21,506 nucleotides of DNA from Discostella pseudostelligera (taxonomy: Eukaryota > Bacillariophyta > Thalassiosirophyceae > Thalassiosirales > Thalassiosiraceae): positions 1-21,506 of the forward strand of contig JALLBK010000130.1 in assembly GCA_036940085.1 (NCBI GenBank). Direction: 5' to 3'. The first letter of the stretch is position 1. Each line of letters begins with the position of its first letter. The notes under the pieces are model-generated. The model saw only the letters and a list, made by a program, of their open reading frames with translations. It ran no database searches and was not told the origin of the DNA. The position numbers were made by a program, and so were the translations under genes. Positions 1 to 8,775 of the stretch are shown one piece after another.

Positions 1-70
1 TAACCGTCTGAGACTTAAGCACTTTCAAGTCCCCTGCGCTACGACCAACACCGGTAGTGGAGAGTCTACG
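1..70. other. Left-edge non-coding stretch
   Basis: I see no supported gene here. The reverse strand carries a short stretch resembling a serine tRNA anticodon loop, but no matching D arm can be folded, so no tRNA is called. It is probably the outer flank of a neighbouring gene or the distal promoter of the gene that starts near 178. Confidence 0.3.
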
Positions 71-130
71 CAAAAATGGCGGGCGAAAATAGAAATTAGC
101 GGGAAGAAATGTGTCGAAAATGGCGGGAGG
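71..130 (+). promoter_or_regulatory. Cluster of three E2F-like GCGGG elements before the first gene
   Basis: GGCGGG lies at 78-83 and 122-127, both preceded by AT. A variant, TTAGCGGGAA, lies at 96-105. The three copies are spaced about 20 to 25 bp apart on the same strand, just upstream of the likely start at 178. The core matches the E2F/DP consensus (TTTSSCGC read on the other strand) and also resembles the animal YY1 core AANATGGCGG. The motif recurs at most gene starts in this window. Which factor binds it is inference. Confidence 0.45.
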
Positions 131-177
131 GACCCCTCAGCTGCAGCCCGTCCGCCGCAGCACCGCTGCCGCTGACC

Positions 178-995
178 ATGGACATTCAGCGGACTACTAC
201 GTTTCGTAGTGCTATTACTGATATCAACTCAACGAAGATGATCATAATATGCGGGCTACACCGATTCAGCGGCAGTCAATGCAATTCGATTAGATTTATT
301 GCCTCCAGAGCGGGTGCTCTGCAAGGTCGTGTGGGTGATCAACCAAAGCCCCCGCCATGTTATTTTGGTATGCGTGCAAGAAATAATTATGGCTCGTCGT
401 CATCATCATCACCTCCGACGCCACTTTGTCAGATTGCACATCACCGCTATTATCCTTCGATTCATTTCTCCACATTCACAAAATCAGAGTACATCCATCC
501 TCTTTCTCAGATAGTACTCGAACATTTGCAATCACATCATAGTCAATGGGTAACGCGTATGGGGTTGGACACTGGGCTGAAGTTGAATAAAGATGGAACA
601 TTTGCATTGCGTTTTCCTCCAAGCCCTGGTGGTGCTATTGAAACCGTTACGGTCGAAGCTGTTGAGGGTAGCTCGTCTGGAGTGATATCCGGATCAATTT
701 GGTAAGGTTGCCTTCGGTTGTGCATCGCATTAACTGGTCGTAACACCCAACAAATAACACATCGCTCCCACCTCTTAATACTTGAAAACATGCGCATAGG
801 ACAATGTACGAACCAAATGGAAAGAAGCATTTTCTCTGTGTAACAAAAGGGAATATAGTGGGAAGATATATGCTCCAAGACAATACAAAACCGGCATGGC
901 ATTCGGATAAACGATCAACCCCCGAACGGGTCAGGGATGCAGTGGATGAAATGATTGAGAAGTTGGAAAAGGAGGAGGGAAGACGAGTTGTATGA
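178..995 (+). CDS. Orphan two-exon protein, possibly organelle-targeted
   Basis: I do not recognise the family. Exons are 178-701 and 800-995. The 98-bp intron has a clear GTAAGG donor and ends GCATAG, and splicing joins the reading frame as ...SGSIW-T-MYEPNG. This gives 239 aa. The open frame runs back to 109, but that ATG lies inside the GGCGGG cluster, whereas 178 has a good ACCATGG context, so I chose 178. A further Met at 238 starts MIIICGLHRF..., basic, Ser-rich and free of acidic residues, which could be a mitochondrial or other organelle presequence. The middle has a run of Ser. The C-terminal half looks like a compact folded domain (hydrophobic and Gly strands, then FLCVTKGNIVGRYML) ending in a charged helix rich in Glu, Lys and Arg. 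The gene is convergent with the PH-like gene. Function unknown. Confidence 0.6.
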
Positions 996-1302
996 ACGGT
1001 GAGATGAAGACGAGGCTGAGAGATTCCCAAATCTTTCTCGGAGTGAGGTGATTGCACTTAGCACTTATTGAGTAGTGAGATTGGGAGCAGAAAAGGTCGT
1101 ATCACCACCATCTTCTTGCATCCTTAAGAACAACATCATCTGGTCGTCATCATACATGGTGTACCTTGATGTGCATGCGTTTCGTGCAAGTTCAAAGTCG
1201 TACTTGTCCCTCTAATGGACACCTAGCAAGTTAATAATTCAATATTAGGATAGCTCTATTCGTTAATTCTAATTGACCAACATTCATCACTGTCAAACTC
1301 AT
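996..1302. other. Convergent 3' intergenic gap
   Basis: This 307-bp stretch lies between the stop codons of two converging genes and must hold both 3' UTRs. It is moderately AT-rich. I see no RNA gene, repeat or credible small ORF. Confidence 0.5.
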
Positions 1303-2246
1303 TTACTGAGCACCGACGTCCCCCTTCTTCCTATACATGCTCGCTACGTCCTCGTTCACATTTCCCAAAACAAACTGAATTGTCTCATCAAAGTTTGGCA
1401 CATTTCTCATCTCAAACTTTGCCCCATCCCTTAGGAAGAATACCATATCTCCATCACCAAACAATCGTTTCACGGTACGAATCTCAACAACATCGGGATA
1501 CACAATCTCTGCCATATCTTTCCCACCAATACCGGATGTTACTCGAATACGACGATTGGTAATTGTGTATCGGACCCATGCCTGACGTGCCCATGCCGCG
1601 GCTGCGGGAACGATGCCAACGACGGTGAGGATAGAGATGGTGGGTGCGATGGTTTCGGTAATGGCCGGTGGACCTTCGTAGAATGTTTCCTCGGGTGCGA
1701 GGGTAGCGAACGCTTTGGAAGGAGTTGCCGAGGCTGCTTCTCCACCCTTTCTTTTTCCTCGTTTGGCCTGGATATCACCAAGAAAACCGAATAGGACAAA
1801 GTTAGGGTTAGTAATAGAGATGTGAAATAGAATACGAAGTTTCACTATCACATCATACATTGAAATGGGAAATACATCGGATTGAATATGCAATATGCTG
1901 CATGTCTCAATGCATCACTGCTTGCTCTGTTCTCCTCCAACCCACACTTTTAATTGGACATTCATCATGTGCACCAACGTGACATGCGACTTCTCACCTT
2001 GGCAGCGCCCTTGCCCATCATCTCTACAGCATCAAATGTCTTATCATCCTCTTCCTCTTCTCCAACCGCGACATCTGCAACAAATGCCGATTCAGTAGTC
2101 TCACTTCCAGACACGAATAGAGCGGTACATGATTGTTGCTGTTCTTGTGTTCGCGAGCCAATTGCGCGTGGTGTGTTGGCGACGAAAGCATTGCTAGTGG
2201 TGGCCGCTGCGATGACGGCAATTGTGCAGGCGGATAATTTCATCAT
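1303..2246 (-). CDS. Plastid-targeted membrane protein with bacterial-PH-like domain
   Basis: Exon 1 is 2246-1998 and exon 2 is 1767-1303. The 230-bp intron (donor AAG|GTGAGA, acceptor CCAG|GCC, phase 0) joins ...GKGAAK to AKRGKRKGG, giving 237 aa. The N-terminus MMKLSACTIAVIAAATTSNA is a signal peptide cut before FVANTP, the diatom plastid Ala|Phe signal, followed by a transit-like stretch and an acidic patch. A hydrophobic segment at about 122-143 is probably membrane-spanning. It leads into WVRYTITNRRIRVTSG and a strand-rich region to about 220, including MVFFLRDGAKFEMRNV. This order (membrane helix, then a (Y/R)xxTxxRIxxxxG fold) is the pattern of the YdbS/bPH_2 family. Proteins of this kind occur in cyanobacteria and plastids. 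Their role is poorly defined and no function is claimed here. The exon 2 frame is open into the intron, so a naive single-exon model would lose the targeting peptide. Confidence 0.75.
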
Positions 2247-2805
2247 TGTTCTGAGACAAATAACGTTAGGTTACGGTTGATTGCTTGCGGAGGTGACCGA
2301 CGATGGGTTATGTTGTCGACAATGAATTCGAAGAAGATAATATCATTATGGACAAATGGACGCGATGAACAAGGCAACAAGGAGGACAACACCGCCACAT
2401 TGTTGTTGCAGGTTTTGCTGACATTTGCTGACGCCCGAACGCTGACTCGACGACACGTACGCATCTTTCCCGCCAAATATTTATCTGCCACGTGTAATCA
2501 CGACGAGTCGTGTCGACAAAATCGCAGCAGATGATAATATCTCTTCTCTCTTCTTCTTCACGAGGAGAGAGGATGGAAGAGCTGATGCCTGCTATTCTCT
2601 GCTATTGCTATCCATGTACATTATAATGCACGCATAGCAAGCTGGACTATCTACTAGATATGGTATTATCTCTAGAGAGTAGAGGATGCTCAATCTGATG
2701 TAAGTAATTCTATTGATACAATTTATTCATGGTTATCATTCATTCTCTAAGTCGTAACGTCAAGCGAGAGCGCTAGGTATGGTGCAATCCTCCAGAGAGG
2801 GCCCT
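2247..2805. other. Intergenic region: promoter of the PH-like gene and 3' flank of the EF-hand gene
   Basis: Both neighbouring genes are on the minus strand. The left half (2247 to about 2540) is the 5' flank of the PH-like gene and carries the E2F-like/G-box pair at 2466-2494. The right half has pyrimidine- and purine-rich tracts (about 2541-2580) and several CTAG/TCTAGAGA stretches near 2650-2690. No credible coding sequence or RNA gene is visible. Confidence 0.45.
2466..2494 (-). promoter_or_regulatory. E2F-like TTTCCCGCCAAA next to CACGTG G-box
   Basis: TTTCCCGCCAAA (2466-2477) is a full E2F-type match, read as TTTGGCGGGAAA on the coding strand. CACGTG lies at 2489-2494, 14 bp from the GGCGGG core. 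The pair lies about 220-250 bp upstream of the PH-like start codon. The sequence is seen directly; its role is inferred from position and recurrence. Confidence 0.45.
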
Positions 2806-3507
2806 TCAAACAAGCAAACCCATCTCTCCGCCGTTCGTCTTGGCCAGCTTCACCAAATTCGTTCTTAATGTCTTGGGTGCCTCTGCCATAAACTCTTCCA
2901 AACTAATCGTCTTATCACCATCGGCATCGGCACGTTCAAATATCTTATCGACTTGACCATCCCCGAGCCATTTGAATCCAAGTAAACTAAGTGCTTGAGC
3001 AACCTCTGCTTTATCAAGATAGCCGGAATTATCAGTATCGACAAAAGTAAAGAGTTGACGCAAGACGGCTTGACCTAGTGCCGAATCGGATGTATCGACA
3101 AAAGATTTAATCAAGTCGGAATGAAGTGCAATGGCCTGACCACGGATTTTGTTGAGTTGATCCTCGCCCAAGATGACACCGGCGGCGATGACAATTGGCG
3201 AGAAGACACCCTCCTTGTGTGGATTCCCGCCACCTGCCTTCTTAGGTTTCTTGGGTGCAATATCGGGTTTGGATGATGGTGTGGCGGTGTCGACAGGCAT
3301 CGGCGGAATGTCCATTATTAATTTCGTGGCATCATTCTGTGGTGAAGCTTCGGCAACGACGTTTTCTGACGATTGTTCAAACGCTGACGTTGCCCTGAGC
3401 ATTGTCCTGGACGACGATGGCAAAACGGCGAAGGCATGTACATTCGGAATGTCGATGGTGGCAGTGGCAAGGATAAAGAGGAAGGTGAGTGCTCGTCTGT
3501 CGATCAT
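2806..3507 (-). CDS. Plastid-targeted EF-hand calcium-binding protein
   Basis: Single-exon 233-aa protein. Residues 1-25 form a signal peptide cut before FAVLP (VHA|FAVLP), the diatom plastid import pattern. A low-complexity Pro/Lys linker follows (about 55-98), then a hydrophobic stretch VFSPIVIAAGVILG (101-114). Two canonical 12-residue EF-hand loops follow: DTDNSGYLDKAE (157-168) and DADGDKTISLEE (194-205). Both keep acidic residues at positions 1 and 3 and Glu at position 12, so both should bind calcium. The tail NLVKLAKTNGGEMGLLV looks conserved rather than random. A calcium sensor in the plastid stroma or at a plastid membrane is the likely role; the partner is unknown. The 5' end faces the PTOX gene across a shared promoter of about 770 bp. 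Confidence 0.8.
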   Translation of the reverse strand: MIDRRALTFLFILATATIDIPNVHAFAVLPSSSRTMLRATSAFEQSSENVVAEASPQNDATKLIMDIPPMPVDTATPSSKPDIAPKKPKKAGGGNPHKEGVFSPIVIAAGVILGEDQLNKIRGQAIALHSDLIKSFVDTSDSALGQAVLRQLFTFVDTDNSGYLDKAEVAQALSLLGFKWLGDGQVDKIFERADADGDKTISLEEFMAEAPKTLRTNLVKLAKTNGGEMGLLV

Positions 3508-4275
3508 GTTGTAGATGGCTGCTATTATTGGTAGAGTGTCGTGTCGCTTTGGTATCTAGTTGTTGTTGGGATGATTTTTATGAGAATTGCATGTGGGTAG
3601 TTTCAATTGTTCCGACGCCGACGTGATGAGTGATGATGTGTCAGCATCTGCTGGATGGTGTGATGCGCCAAAAGCCACGGCACGAGCTGAGCACGATGCT
3701 GCACGATGCCGCCGATCCCAACAACACATTCCTAAGTCAAAGCAGCAGCGTCATCGTTGGATTGAGGTGTTCCGTGTTCCTCTCCCGCAAATCCTTCGCG
3801 TCGAGCGTCGACAATCCGAACCAACATCTTCATGGTTCCAATGGTTCACTGGTCGCGATGACGTGTTGTGGTGTGACCTCTCTCGGATTTTCTCGCTGAC
3901 GCAGCCTCTCCGCATGCCGACGTCATGCTGGACACGTCTTCGTCGAACGAGCTCCATCGTGTTCATCGTGACGTCATCAATGTTGGAGCAAGTACTGGTT
4001 CCTCTGTAGAAATATTTTTTTGGATTTTGAAATTAAAATTTAAAATTAGCGCCTTATGTAGCAACGACTAGGATTCTGTAAGGATAAACATTACTGTTTC
4101 CTATGTAGATCGGACTCTCCGAACTCGATCTTTTTCGGTGACGTCACCCATCCACGAAAGATATGGCGGGAGAGTGAAAGATTTCGGAGTTGAGTACAAG
4201 TACAAATCTTTACTGATTACAGATAGTTGATGTTGATGGATGAATTGGCTCATAAATTGTCAAGAACAAGCAACA
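3508..4275. promoter_or_regulatory. Shared divergent promoter of EF-hand and PTOX genes with CRE-like cluster
   Basis: This gap lies between two divergently transcribed plastid-protein genes. Perfect TGACGTCA palindromes lie at 3969-3976 and 4139-4146. ACGTCA is at 3920-3925 inside GACGTCAT, TGACGTG at 3859-3865, and ACGTGATGA at 3621-3629. ATGGCGGGAG is at 4163-4172, 17 bp after the last CRE. TGACGT/ACGTCA elements are known CO2/cAMP-responsive elements bound by bZIP factors in the Phaeodactylum PtCA1 promoter. That the same logic acts here is inference. An AT-rich stretch lies at about 4010-4047. Open frames in this gap have low-complexity, promoter-like content and are not called as genes. 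Confidence 0.5.
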
Positions 4276-6405
4276 ATGAAATCCATCATCGCCGTCTCTG
4301 TGGCCGCAACGACGGTGGGCGTTCATATCCTATTACCGCCGACGATAACGTTGGCCTTTACGCCTTCCTCTTTGTCTGCTTTCCACGCGCACAATGCCCA
4401 CATTCATCGTCTTCATCAGCGCCGGCGTCTCTCATCATCGCCAGCGACCACAAAGCAATTTGCATCTCCCGAAACCAACGAGGCGTCAACATCATCATGG
4501 AACATAGGCACACCCTCTCGCCAAGTAATCGAGGTATCGAAAAAGAAACAATTAGCGAAAGCGGCTTTGACCAAATTACTCGATCGACAACAGCGCGATG
4601 TTCAACAGACGATGGAACTACTACACAGCCTCGAATTGGAATATGATAGTTTTGAAAAGGGACAATGGATTGATGGATACAACAATAGTTCTCTGGAAGA
4701 GGACAAAACCAAAGGTGACGTTGTAGGCGATGAAGGAATGTATCGAACGGTGTTTAATATTGCAACATCATCGTCACCATCAACACCGTTGCCATCCATT
4801 ACCAATGGTGCTAACTCTACATCAATCTCAACCTCCATCACCGCATCCGTCGCCGCCGGTGTAGATTATGGATACATCTCCCGCTCAGAAGGTTGTCGTT
4901 TTGAAATCATGAAAAGTGCTGGAGAAGATGCACGATTTATTGAATATGGCCCTCCCGGTAATATATTCCAATTGAGCTCTCAACAATTCATGCGAAATTT
5001 ACGTGCCATGATTGGAGAATACACCGAAGAAACAGATTCGACATTGACAGAACGACAGCAATTCCTTCAATCGAAATTGCATGAATTGACACTCGATACT
5101 AAGAAAATATGGGATCGGGAACATGCTCGTGGTCCAATGGTAGCACCGCTCATTATCAAAGTGCCATATTATGCATTGTGTTTCTTCCTCGATGTGGTAT
5201 TTGAGGGCAAAAATCCCTTTGGACGGTTCTTCATGTTGGAAACAGTGGCACGGATGCCGTACTTTTCATATATTACCATGTTGCATTTGTATGAAACGCT
5301 GGGATTTTGGAGAAGGTCGGCTGATATTAAGCGGATTCATTTTGCAGAAGAGTGGAATGAGGTACGTTCGAGCGCTTGTCAAGTATTGTTTCATGATTTC
5401 CCCTGCCTTTGTTCATTCTTACCATGTGTTGCTAAACCTCACCGACCCTACCAATACCTTGCCTTCACTCAGTTCCACCACTTGCTGATCATGGAGAGTC
5501 TCGGTGGAGATCAACCCTACTGGGTACGCTTCTTGGCCCAACACTCGGCAATTGCCTACTACGTCGCCTTGTGCCTTCTTTGGATGGTCTCGCCAAGTTT
5601 ATCATACAAATTCTCGGAAATGTTAGAAACTCACGCAGTGGATACCTATGGTCAATTCGTCGATGAGAACGAGGATTTATTGAAGGAATTGCCTCCCAGT
5701 CTAGTTGCCGTGGAGTATTATACAATAGGAGTATGCGATCCAATGTTTGGAGAGTATCAAACGGCAAGTGTCTCCGATCCCAATCGCAAAGGAGTGCGCA
5801 AGCCTGGGTTGAACCTGCACTCGTTGTACGACGTATTTGCGGCCATTCGACAGGATGAGAGTGATCATGTCCAAACCATGACAAGTTGTTTGGATCCGAG
5901 AGTGGCCACATTGTCCCCGGCATTGGAAAATCGTGTCTTGACTGGTGTGGCATTAGTTACTGGAGCAAGTCTGTTGATTGGGAATGCTGGATTAACAAGT
6001 AGTCTTGGCGGTGTTGGACTCAATGGTATTGAGGGATTGGAAGGTTTGAGCGATGTTGCCGATAGTATGCCTGATCTTGATTCCATTTTAGCGGAAGGAG
6101 GAACGTTCGGATTTCTCAATGGCATTGTTGCAGGTCTGGCTGGTCTTTCGAATGGTTGGCAGGTAAGTTTTAGGTACTCTATCATGTTCTTTGATTCATT
6201 TTGGTTCATAGGTACAATATATCTGAACTTCTTCAACTCCTCACTTTTCCCAAAGGAACTCGTTGGAACGGAGGCTGAGATCGATGACGATGTTACAGGC
6301 TCCGCTTTGGAAGATATGGCAGCTGGCGGCGAGCTAGAGACAATGTTTGAGTTCGTGAAGAGTGTTGTCATAGGTTTAGTGGAGTTGATCGGGGTAGGTC
6401 TGTAG
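4276..6405 (+). CDS. PTOX: Plastid terminal oxidase (PTOX/alternative oxidase family)
   Basis: A di-iron enzyme that oxidises plastoquinol and reduces oxygen to water. Exons are 4276-5361, 5473-6162 and 6256-6405, encoding 641 aa. I start at 4276 (CAACAATGAAA) rather than the in-frame ATG at 4240, because [15 protein letters not shown]...TLA|FTP is then a proper signal peptide with the plastid Ala|Phe site. Numbering from 4240, the iron ligands are E334 (LETVA), E374 and H377 (NEFHH), E426 (LETHA) and E503/H506 (RQDESDH); all six are present. PTOX-like stretches include [19 protein letters not shown] and [11 protein letters not shown]. Both introns (111 and 93 bp, GTACGT and GTAAGT donors) are multiples of three without stops, so the frame reads straight through; family alignment shows they should be removed. 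The protein is much longer than typical PTOX: about 280 extra N-terminal residues (Ser/Thr-rich with a coiled coil) and a Gly/Leu-rich C-terminal extension of about 140. Confidence 0.88.
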   Translation: MKSIIAVSVAATTVGVHILLPPTITLAFTPSSLSAFHAHNAHIHRLHQRRRLSSSPATTKQFASPETNEASTSSWNIGTPSRQVIEVSKKKQLAKAALTKLLDRQQRDVQQTMELLHSLELEYDSFEKGQWIDGYNNSSLEEDKTKGDVVGDEGMYRTVFNIATSSSPSTPLPSITNGANSTSISTSITASVAAGVDYGYISRSEGCRFEIMKSAGEDARFIEYGPPGNIFQLSSQQFMRNLRAMIGEYTEETDSTLTERQQFLQSKLHELTLDTKKIWDREHARGPMVAPLIIKVPYYALCFFLDVVFEGKNPFGRFFMLETVARMPYFSYITMLHLYETLGFWRRSADIKRIHFAEEWNEVRSSACQVLFHDFPCLCSFLPCVAKPHRPYQYLAFTQFHHLLIMESLGGDQPYWVRFLAQHSAIAYYVALCLLWMVSPSLSYKFSEMLETHAVDTYGQFVDENEDLLKELPPSLVAVEYYTIGVCDPMFGEYQTASVSDPNRKGVRKPGLNLHSLYDVFAAIRQDESDHVQTMTSCLDPRVATLSPALENRVLTGVALVTGASLLIGNAGLTSSLGGVGLNGIEGLEGLSDVADSMPDLDSILAEGGTFGFLNGIVAGLAGLSNGWQVSFRYSIMFFDSFWFIGTIYLNFFNSSLFPKELVGTEAEIDDDVTGSALEDMAAGGELETMFEFVKSVVIGLVELIGVGL
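5362..5472 (+). other. PTOX intron 1: 111 bp, in frame and stop-free
   Basis: Donor GAG|GTACGT and acceptor CACTCAG|TTC, phase 0, 37 codons without a stop. It lies exactly between the Glu and the rest of the ExxH iron-binding motif. If retained it would insert a Cys/Pro-rich peptide there and should abolish oxidase activity. Confidence 0.8.
6163..6255 (+). other. PTOX intron 2: 93 bp, in frame and stop-free
   Basis: Donor CAG|GTAAGT and acceptor CCAAAG|GAA, phase 0, 31 codons without a stop. An earlier acceptor (TTCATAG|GTA at about 6213) would give a stop after four codons and a shorter C-terminus. The later acceptor preserves the acidic tail. Confidence 0.6.
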
Positions 6406-6720
6406 TTTGTTTTGGGAAGTGGATGAAACGAAGTGGCAGTGTTGTAAATGAAATGAATAGAACTGCGAATCCAGTTTCTCCCTTCCAGGTTACGTTCGAC
6501 ATGGTGCCGTAGATACTAGGTACATCGGAGCTGGAATAGCCACCTGATTCGGATCAGCAATGTAGAGTATTGATCAACTTCCAATGTGTATGTAATGTTA
6601 ACTCTAGAACGATGCCAGCACAATGAATGACAACCTCACTTTCCCGATACCATCTGATCATTTTGATAGCAGGATAATACTATGCAACACTAGAGGTAGA
6701 CAGCCGAGATGATGATATAT
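6406..6720. other. Convergent 3' intergenic gap
   Basis: This 315-bp stretch lies between the PTOX stop and the stop of the PDZ-like/zinc-knuckle gene. It should hold two 3' UTRs. I see no RNA gene, repeat or coding sequence in it. Confidence 0.5.
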
Positions 6721-8775
6721 TCAATGAAGTCCAAAATGTTCAATGGCAAACTGTGTCGTCTCCTGCGCATAGCGAGTGGCCTCCAAGCTTGATTTGGATT
6801 TAGGTTTGGGAAGATTCACAACAAATGTCCCAATCTCGTCCACAACATTGCAAAAGAGCGTCATTCCGATGGTCGTCTGATTGTGTGCTTCCTGAAATGC
6901 ACGGTAATACTGCGATTCGGTGAATTGCGCAAACTTATCCTCACCTTTCCGCACAAGCCACGAACGTCGTTGGATAGTACGCTTCTCGCCCGTGTGTGGA
7001 TCTGTCACCTCCACGGGATGTTTCCGTCCTTCCTGTCGGGTATATTCATCATCGAGGAGGAAGTCAAAGATGTAGGGAATAATCTTGTCGACTTTTCTAT
7101 CGGACCGTGGTTTCCGTTGACTAAACGTAATGGTCGTATTGTTCTCCACAAGTGACTTTACTTGTTCAATGGCATTATCGATTTGTCGTCGTGACGCACC
7201 AAGCAAATTCGTCAATTCCGTGGCGGGAATTTTCCCACCCTTGGGTACAATATGGAAGAGAGATGCCGTACAGACATTTTTCACGAATGCCTCTGCGGGA
7301 GCGGTGCGTGTCCCGCCCTTTTCATTGGTGTGATGAGCAAGGCTCTTTCGCAGACCCTTGACAATTTGACGATGGAGGACTTGTTCATCGTTGAGTTCAC
7401 AAACTTCGGCCACCACTTCTTTTTTGATCGCAGAGTTGCATTTTTGATTGAGGAAATGCACAATGGCACCAGCAGCTCGAGCTGGATCGGAGCGTGATAT
7501 GGCAAATAACATAGCTTGGAGATCTTCGGAATCTTTCCGAGTTGTGTTTGGTGCGACTTTCTTGTCCACTGGGACCCATTTGGTATAATCCCCGTCGTGC
7601 CGTAGTCGCTTGGCTATTATTTCTACGGCTTCGGCCCGTACTCGTTTCCTGTCGGGTGGAATAAATGGTGTCAATGGATGAGGATCCCACTTCTTCTCTT
7701 CGTCGGCATTGCCATTGTCAGTGGAGGCAGCAGATTGCTTCTCTGTGATGGTTTTGGAATTGGCCTTGTCGGCAGACTGCCCGTCGGTATTGGTTGCAGG
7801 CTGCATCATGGTGTTGTTGCCATTCATATTATTGGCGGCATATTGCATCACAGCGTTGGTATAGGCAGACTGCATCAAAGCGTTGGCATAAAAGTTGAAA
7901 TTAGGATTGGGAGTAGACTGCATTTGCATCAAGGCATTGACTTGGCCAATGGGAGTAGTAGACATCATCGCAGGTCCGACATCGAAATTTTTGGCGGACT
8001 TGTACGGACAAGTATGTCCTCTTTTGGGTACACCGCATTTTTTGCACTTGTACGATTTACGTCCATCATTTTCTTCGTCGGCATTGGCTGCTGCTGCTCC
8101 GTTGGCGGCGGCATTCTCCATCACAAGGATGCTGATATTGGGATTATTATTAGGCGGGAAGGGGAAGGCAGCCATAATCTCACATTTCATACCAATACTT
8201 TGCAGCATCTTCGATCCGTGTTCAAAGTCCGAATATCCCTTACCATTAATCTTTAGTATTATCATGCCCACGCGCAGAACAGTATTGCGAAAGATACTGG
8301 TGTCAGAAATGGAAGAGATTTTGATGACACTCAATTGTGTTAATGGGAGCACGACGTGGGCCACACCGATTCCAAGTTTGTCCTTTCGCGATGATTTGGT
8401 GACGGTGACTGTGACAGCACCGGTATTAGGATCGACGAAGTTGTTGGCGGCGGCGTCGGCGGCATTGCCGTTGGCGGCAGCTGATTTTGCATTGGCATTG
8501 CCATTGACAACAACCGCGGCAGACTTTTTCAATTCGATTTCATCGTTAGCATCAGTAGGCTGCATCTCGTCACCATAAGAGGAAGGCTGTATCTCTGAAT
8601 TTCCATTGCCATTGGCGGCAGACTCCATCTCAATGTTGGCATTGACATTGGCGGTAGACTCCATCTCGGTGCTATCGGCGGCAGGCAGCAATTCAATTTC
8701 AATTTCTTCGTTGGCATTGGTGGCAGACTCCACCTCTGCCTCTGCGTCGGCATGGTCTTCGGAGTTAGACTCCAT
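6721..8775 (-). CDS. Unknown protein with PDZ-like segment, zinc knuckle and FxxxHxxxxIGxTxF C-terminal module
   Basis: A 684-aa single-exon protein starting MESNSEDHAD at 8775. The frame is open to 9357, but that extension spans two (A/T)TGGCGGG promoter-type elements and a (GGC)7 run, so I treat it as 5' flank. Residues 1-115 are low complexity (Glu/Asn/Ala repeats). Residues 120-205 resemble a PDZ domain: LGIGVAHV, then LRVGMIILKINGKGYSDF. Residues 244-256 are a small zinc knuckle, C-x2-C-G-x-P-K-x-G-H-x-C. An Asn/Gln/Met-rich stretch follows, then a helical region. From about 546 comes a module with a Lys/Arg-rich strand, FLLDDEYTRQEGRKHPVEV and YYRAFQEAHNQTTIGMTLF. That last pattern recalls N-terminal parts of transposase-derived or unclassified large protein families, but no catalytic triad is present and I do not assign one. 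Nuclear location is plausible; function unknown. Confidence 0.7.
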   Translation of the reverse strand: MESNSEDHADAEAEVESATNANEEIEIELLPAADSTEMESTANVNANIEMESAANGNGNSEIQPSSYGDEMQPTDANDEIELKKSAAVVVNGNANAKSAAANGNAADAAANNFVDPNTGAVTVTVTKSSRKDKLGIGVAHVVLPLTQLSVIKISSISDTSIFRNTVLRVGMIILKINGKGYSDFEHGSKMLQSIGMKCEIMAAFPFPPNNNPNISILVMENAAANGAAAANADEENDGRKSYKCKKCGVPKRGHTCPYKSAKNFDVGPAMMSTTPIGQVNALMQMQSTPNPNFNFYANALMQSAYTNAVMQYAANNMNGNNTMMQPATNTDGQSADKANSKTITEKQSAASTDNGNADEEKKWDPHPLTPFIPPDRKRVRAEAVEIIAKRLRHDGDYTKWVPVDKKVAPNTTRKDSEDLQAMLFAISRSDPARAAGAIVHFLNQKCNSAIKKEVVAEVCELNDEQVLHRQIVKGLRKSLAHHTNEKGGTRTAPAEAFVKNVCTASLFHIVPKGGKIPATELTNLLGASRRQIDNAIEQVKSLVENNTTITFSQRKPRSDRKVDKIIPYIFDFLLDDEYTRQEGRKHPVEVTDPHTGEKRTIQRRSWLVRKGEDKFAQFTESQYYRAFQEAHNQTTIGMTLFCNVVDEIGTFVVNLPKPKSKSSLEATRYAQETTQFAIEHFGLH
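8440..8775 (-). repeat. Degenerate coding repeats (Asn/Ala/Glu-rich)
   Basis: GGCATTGCCATTG-like words recur through this stretch. GGCGG(C/T)AGACTCCATC occurs at 8614 and again exactly 36 bp later at 8650, with looser copies near 8720 and 8764. They encode repeated ME-S/T-AN-NxN units at the N-terminus of the PDZ-like protein. Such tracts tend to vary in length between strains. Confidence 0.6.

Noticed and set aside
1..60. Possible partial tRNA-Ser(UGA) on the minus strand (GGGGACTTGAAAG)
   Set aside because: The anticodon-loop-like word is present, but the upstream sequence does not form a D arm or acceptor stem and the 3' half would lie outside the window.
109..177. Earlier start codon at 109 for the first gene
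   Set aside because: It lies within the GGCGGG promoter cluster and has a poor start context compared with ACCATGG at 178.
543..1057. Minus-strand open frames of 119 and 136 codons
   Set aside because: They overlap the spliced plus-strand gene and show no domain or compositional sign of coding.
3587..4009. 140-codon plus-strand open frame in the EF-hand/PTOX promoter
   Set aside because: No recognisable domain, Arg/Ser-rich shadow composition, and it overlaps the CRE-like cluster of a divergent promoter.
5489..6371. Minus-strand open frames of 154 and 168 codons within PTOX
   Set aside because: They are antisense shadows of a well-supported oxidase gene.
7678..8578. Long plus-strand frames (192 and 227 codons) antisense to the zinc-knuckle gene
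   Set aside because: They arise from repetitive GC-structured codons of the minus-strand gene and show no independent motif.
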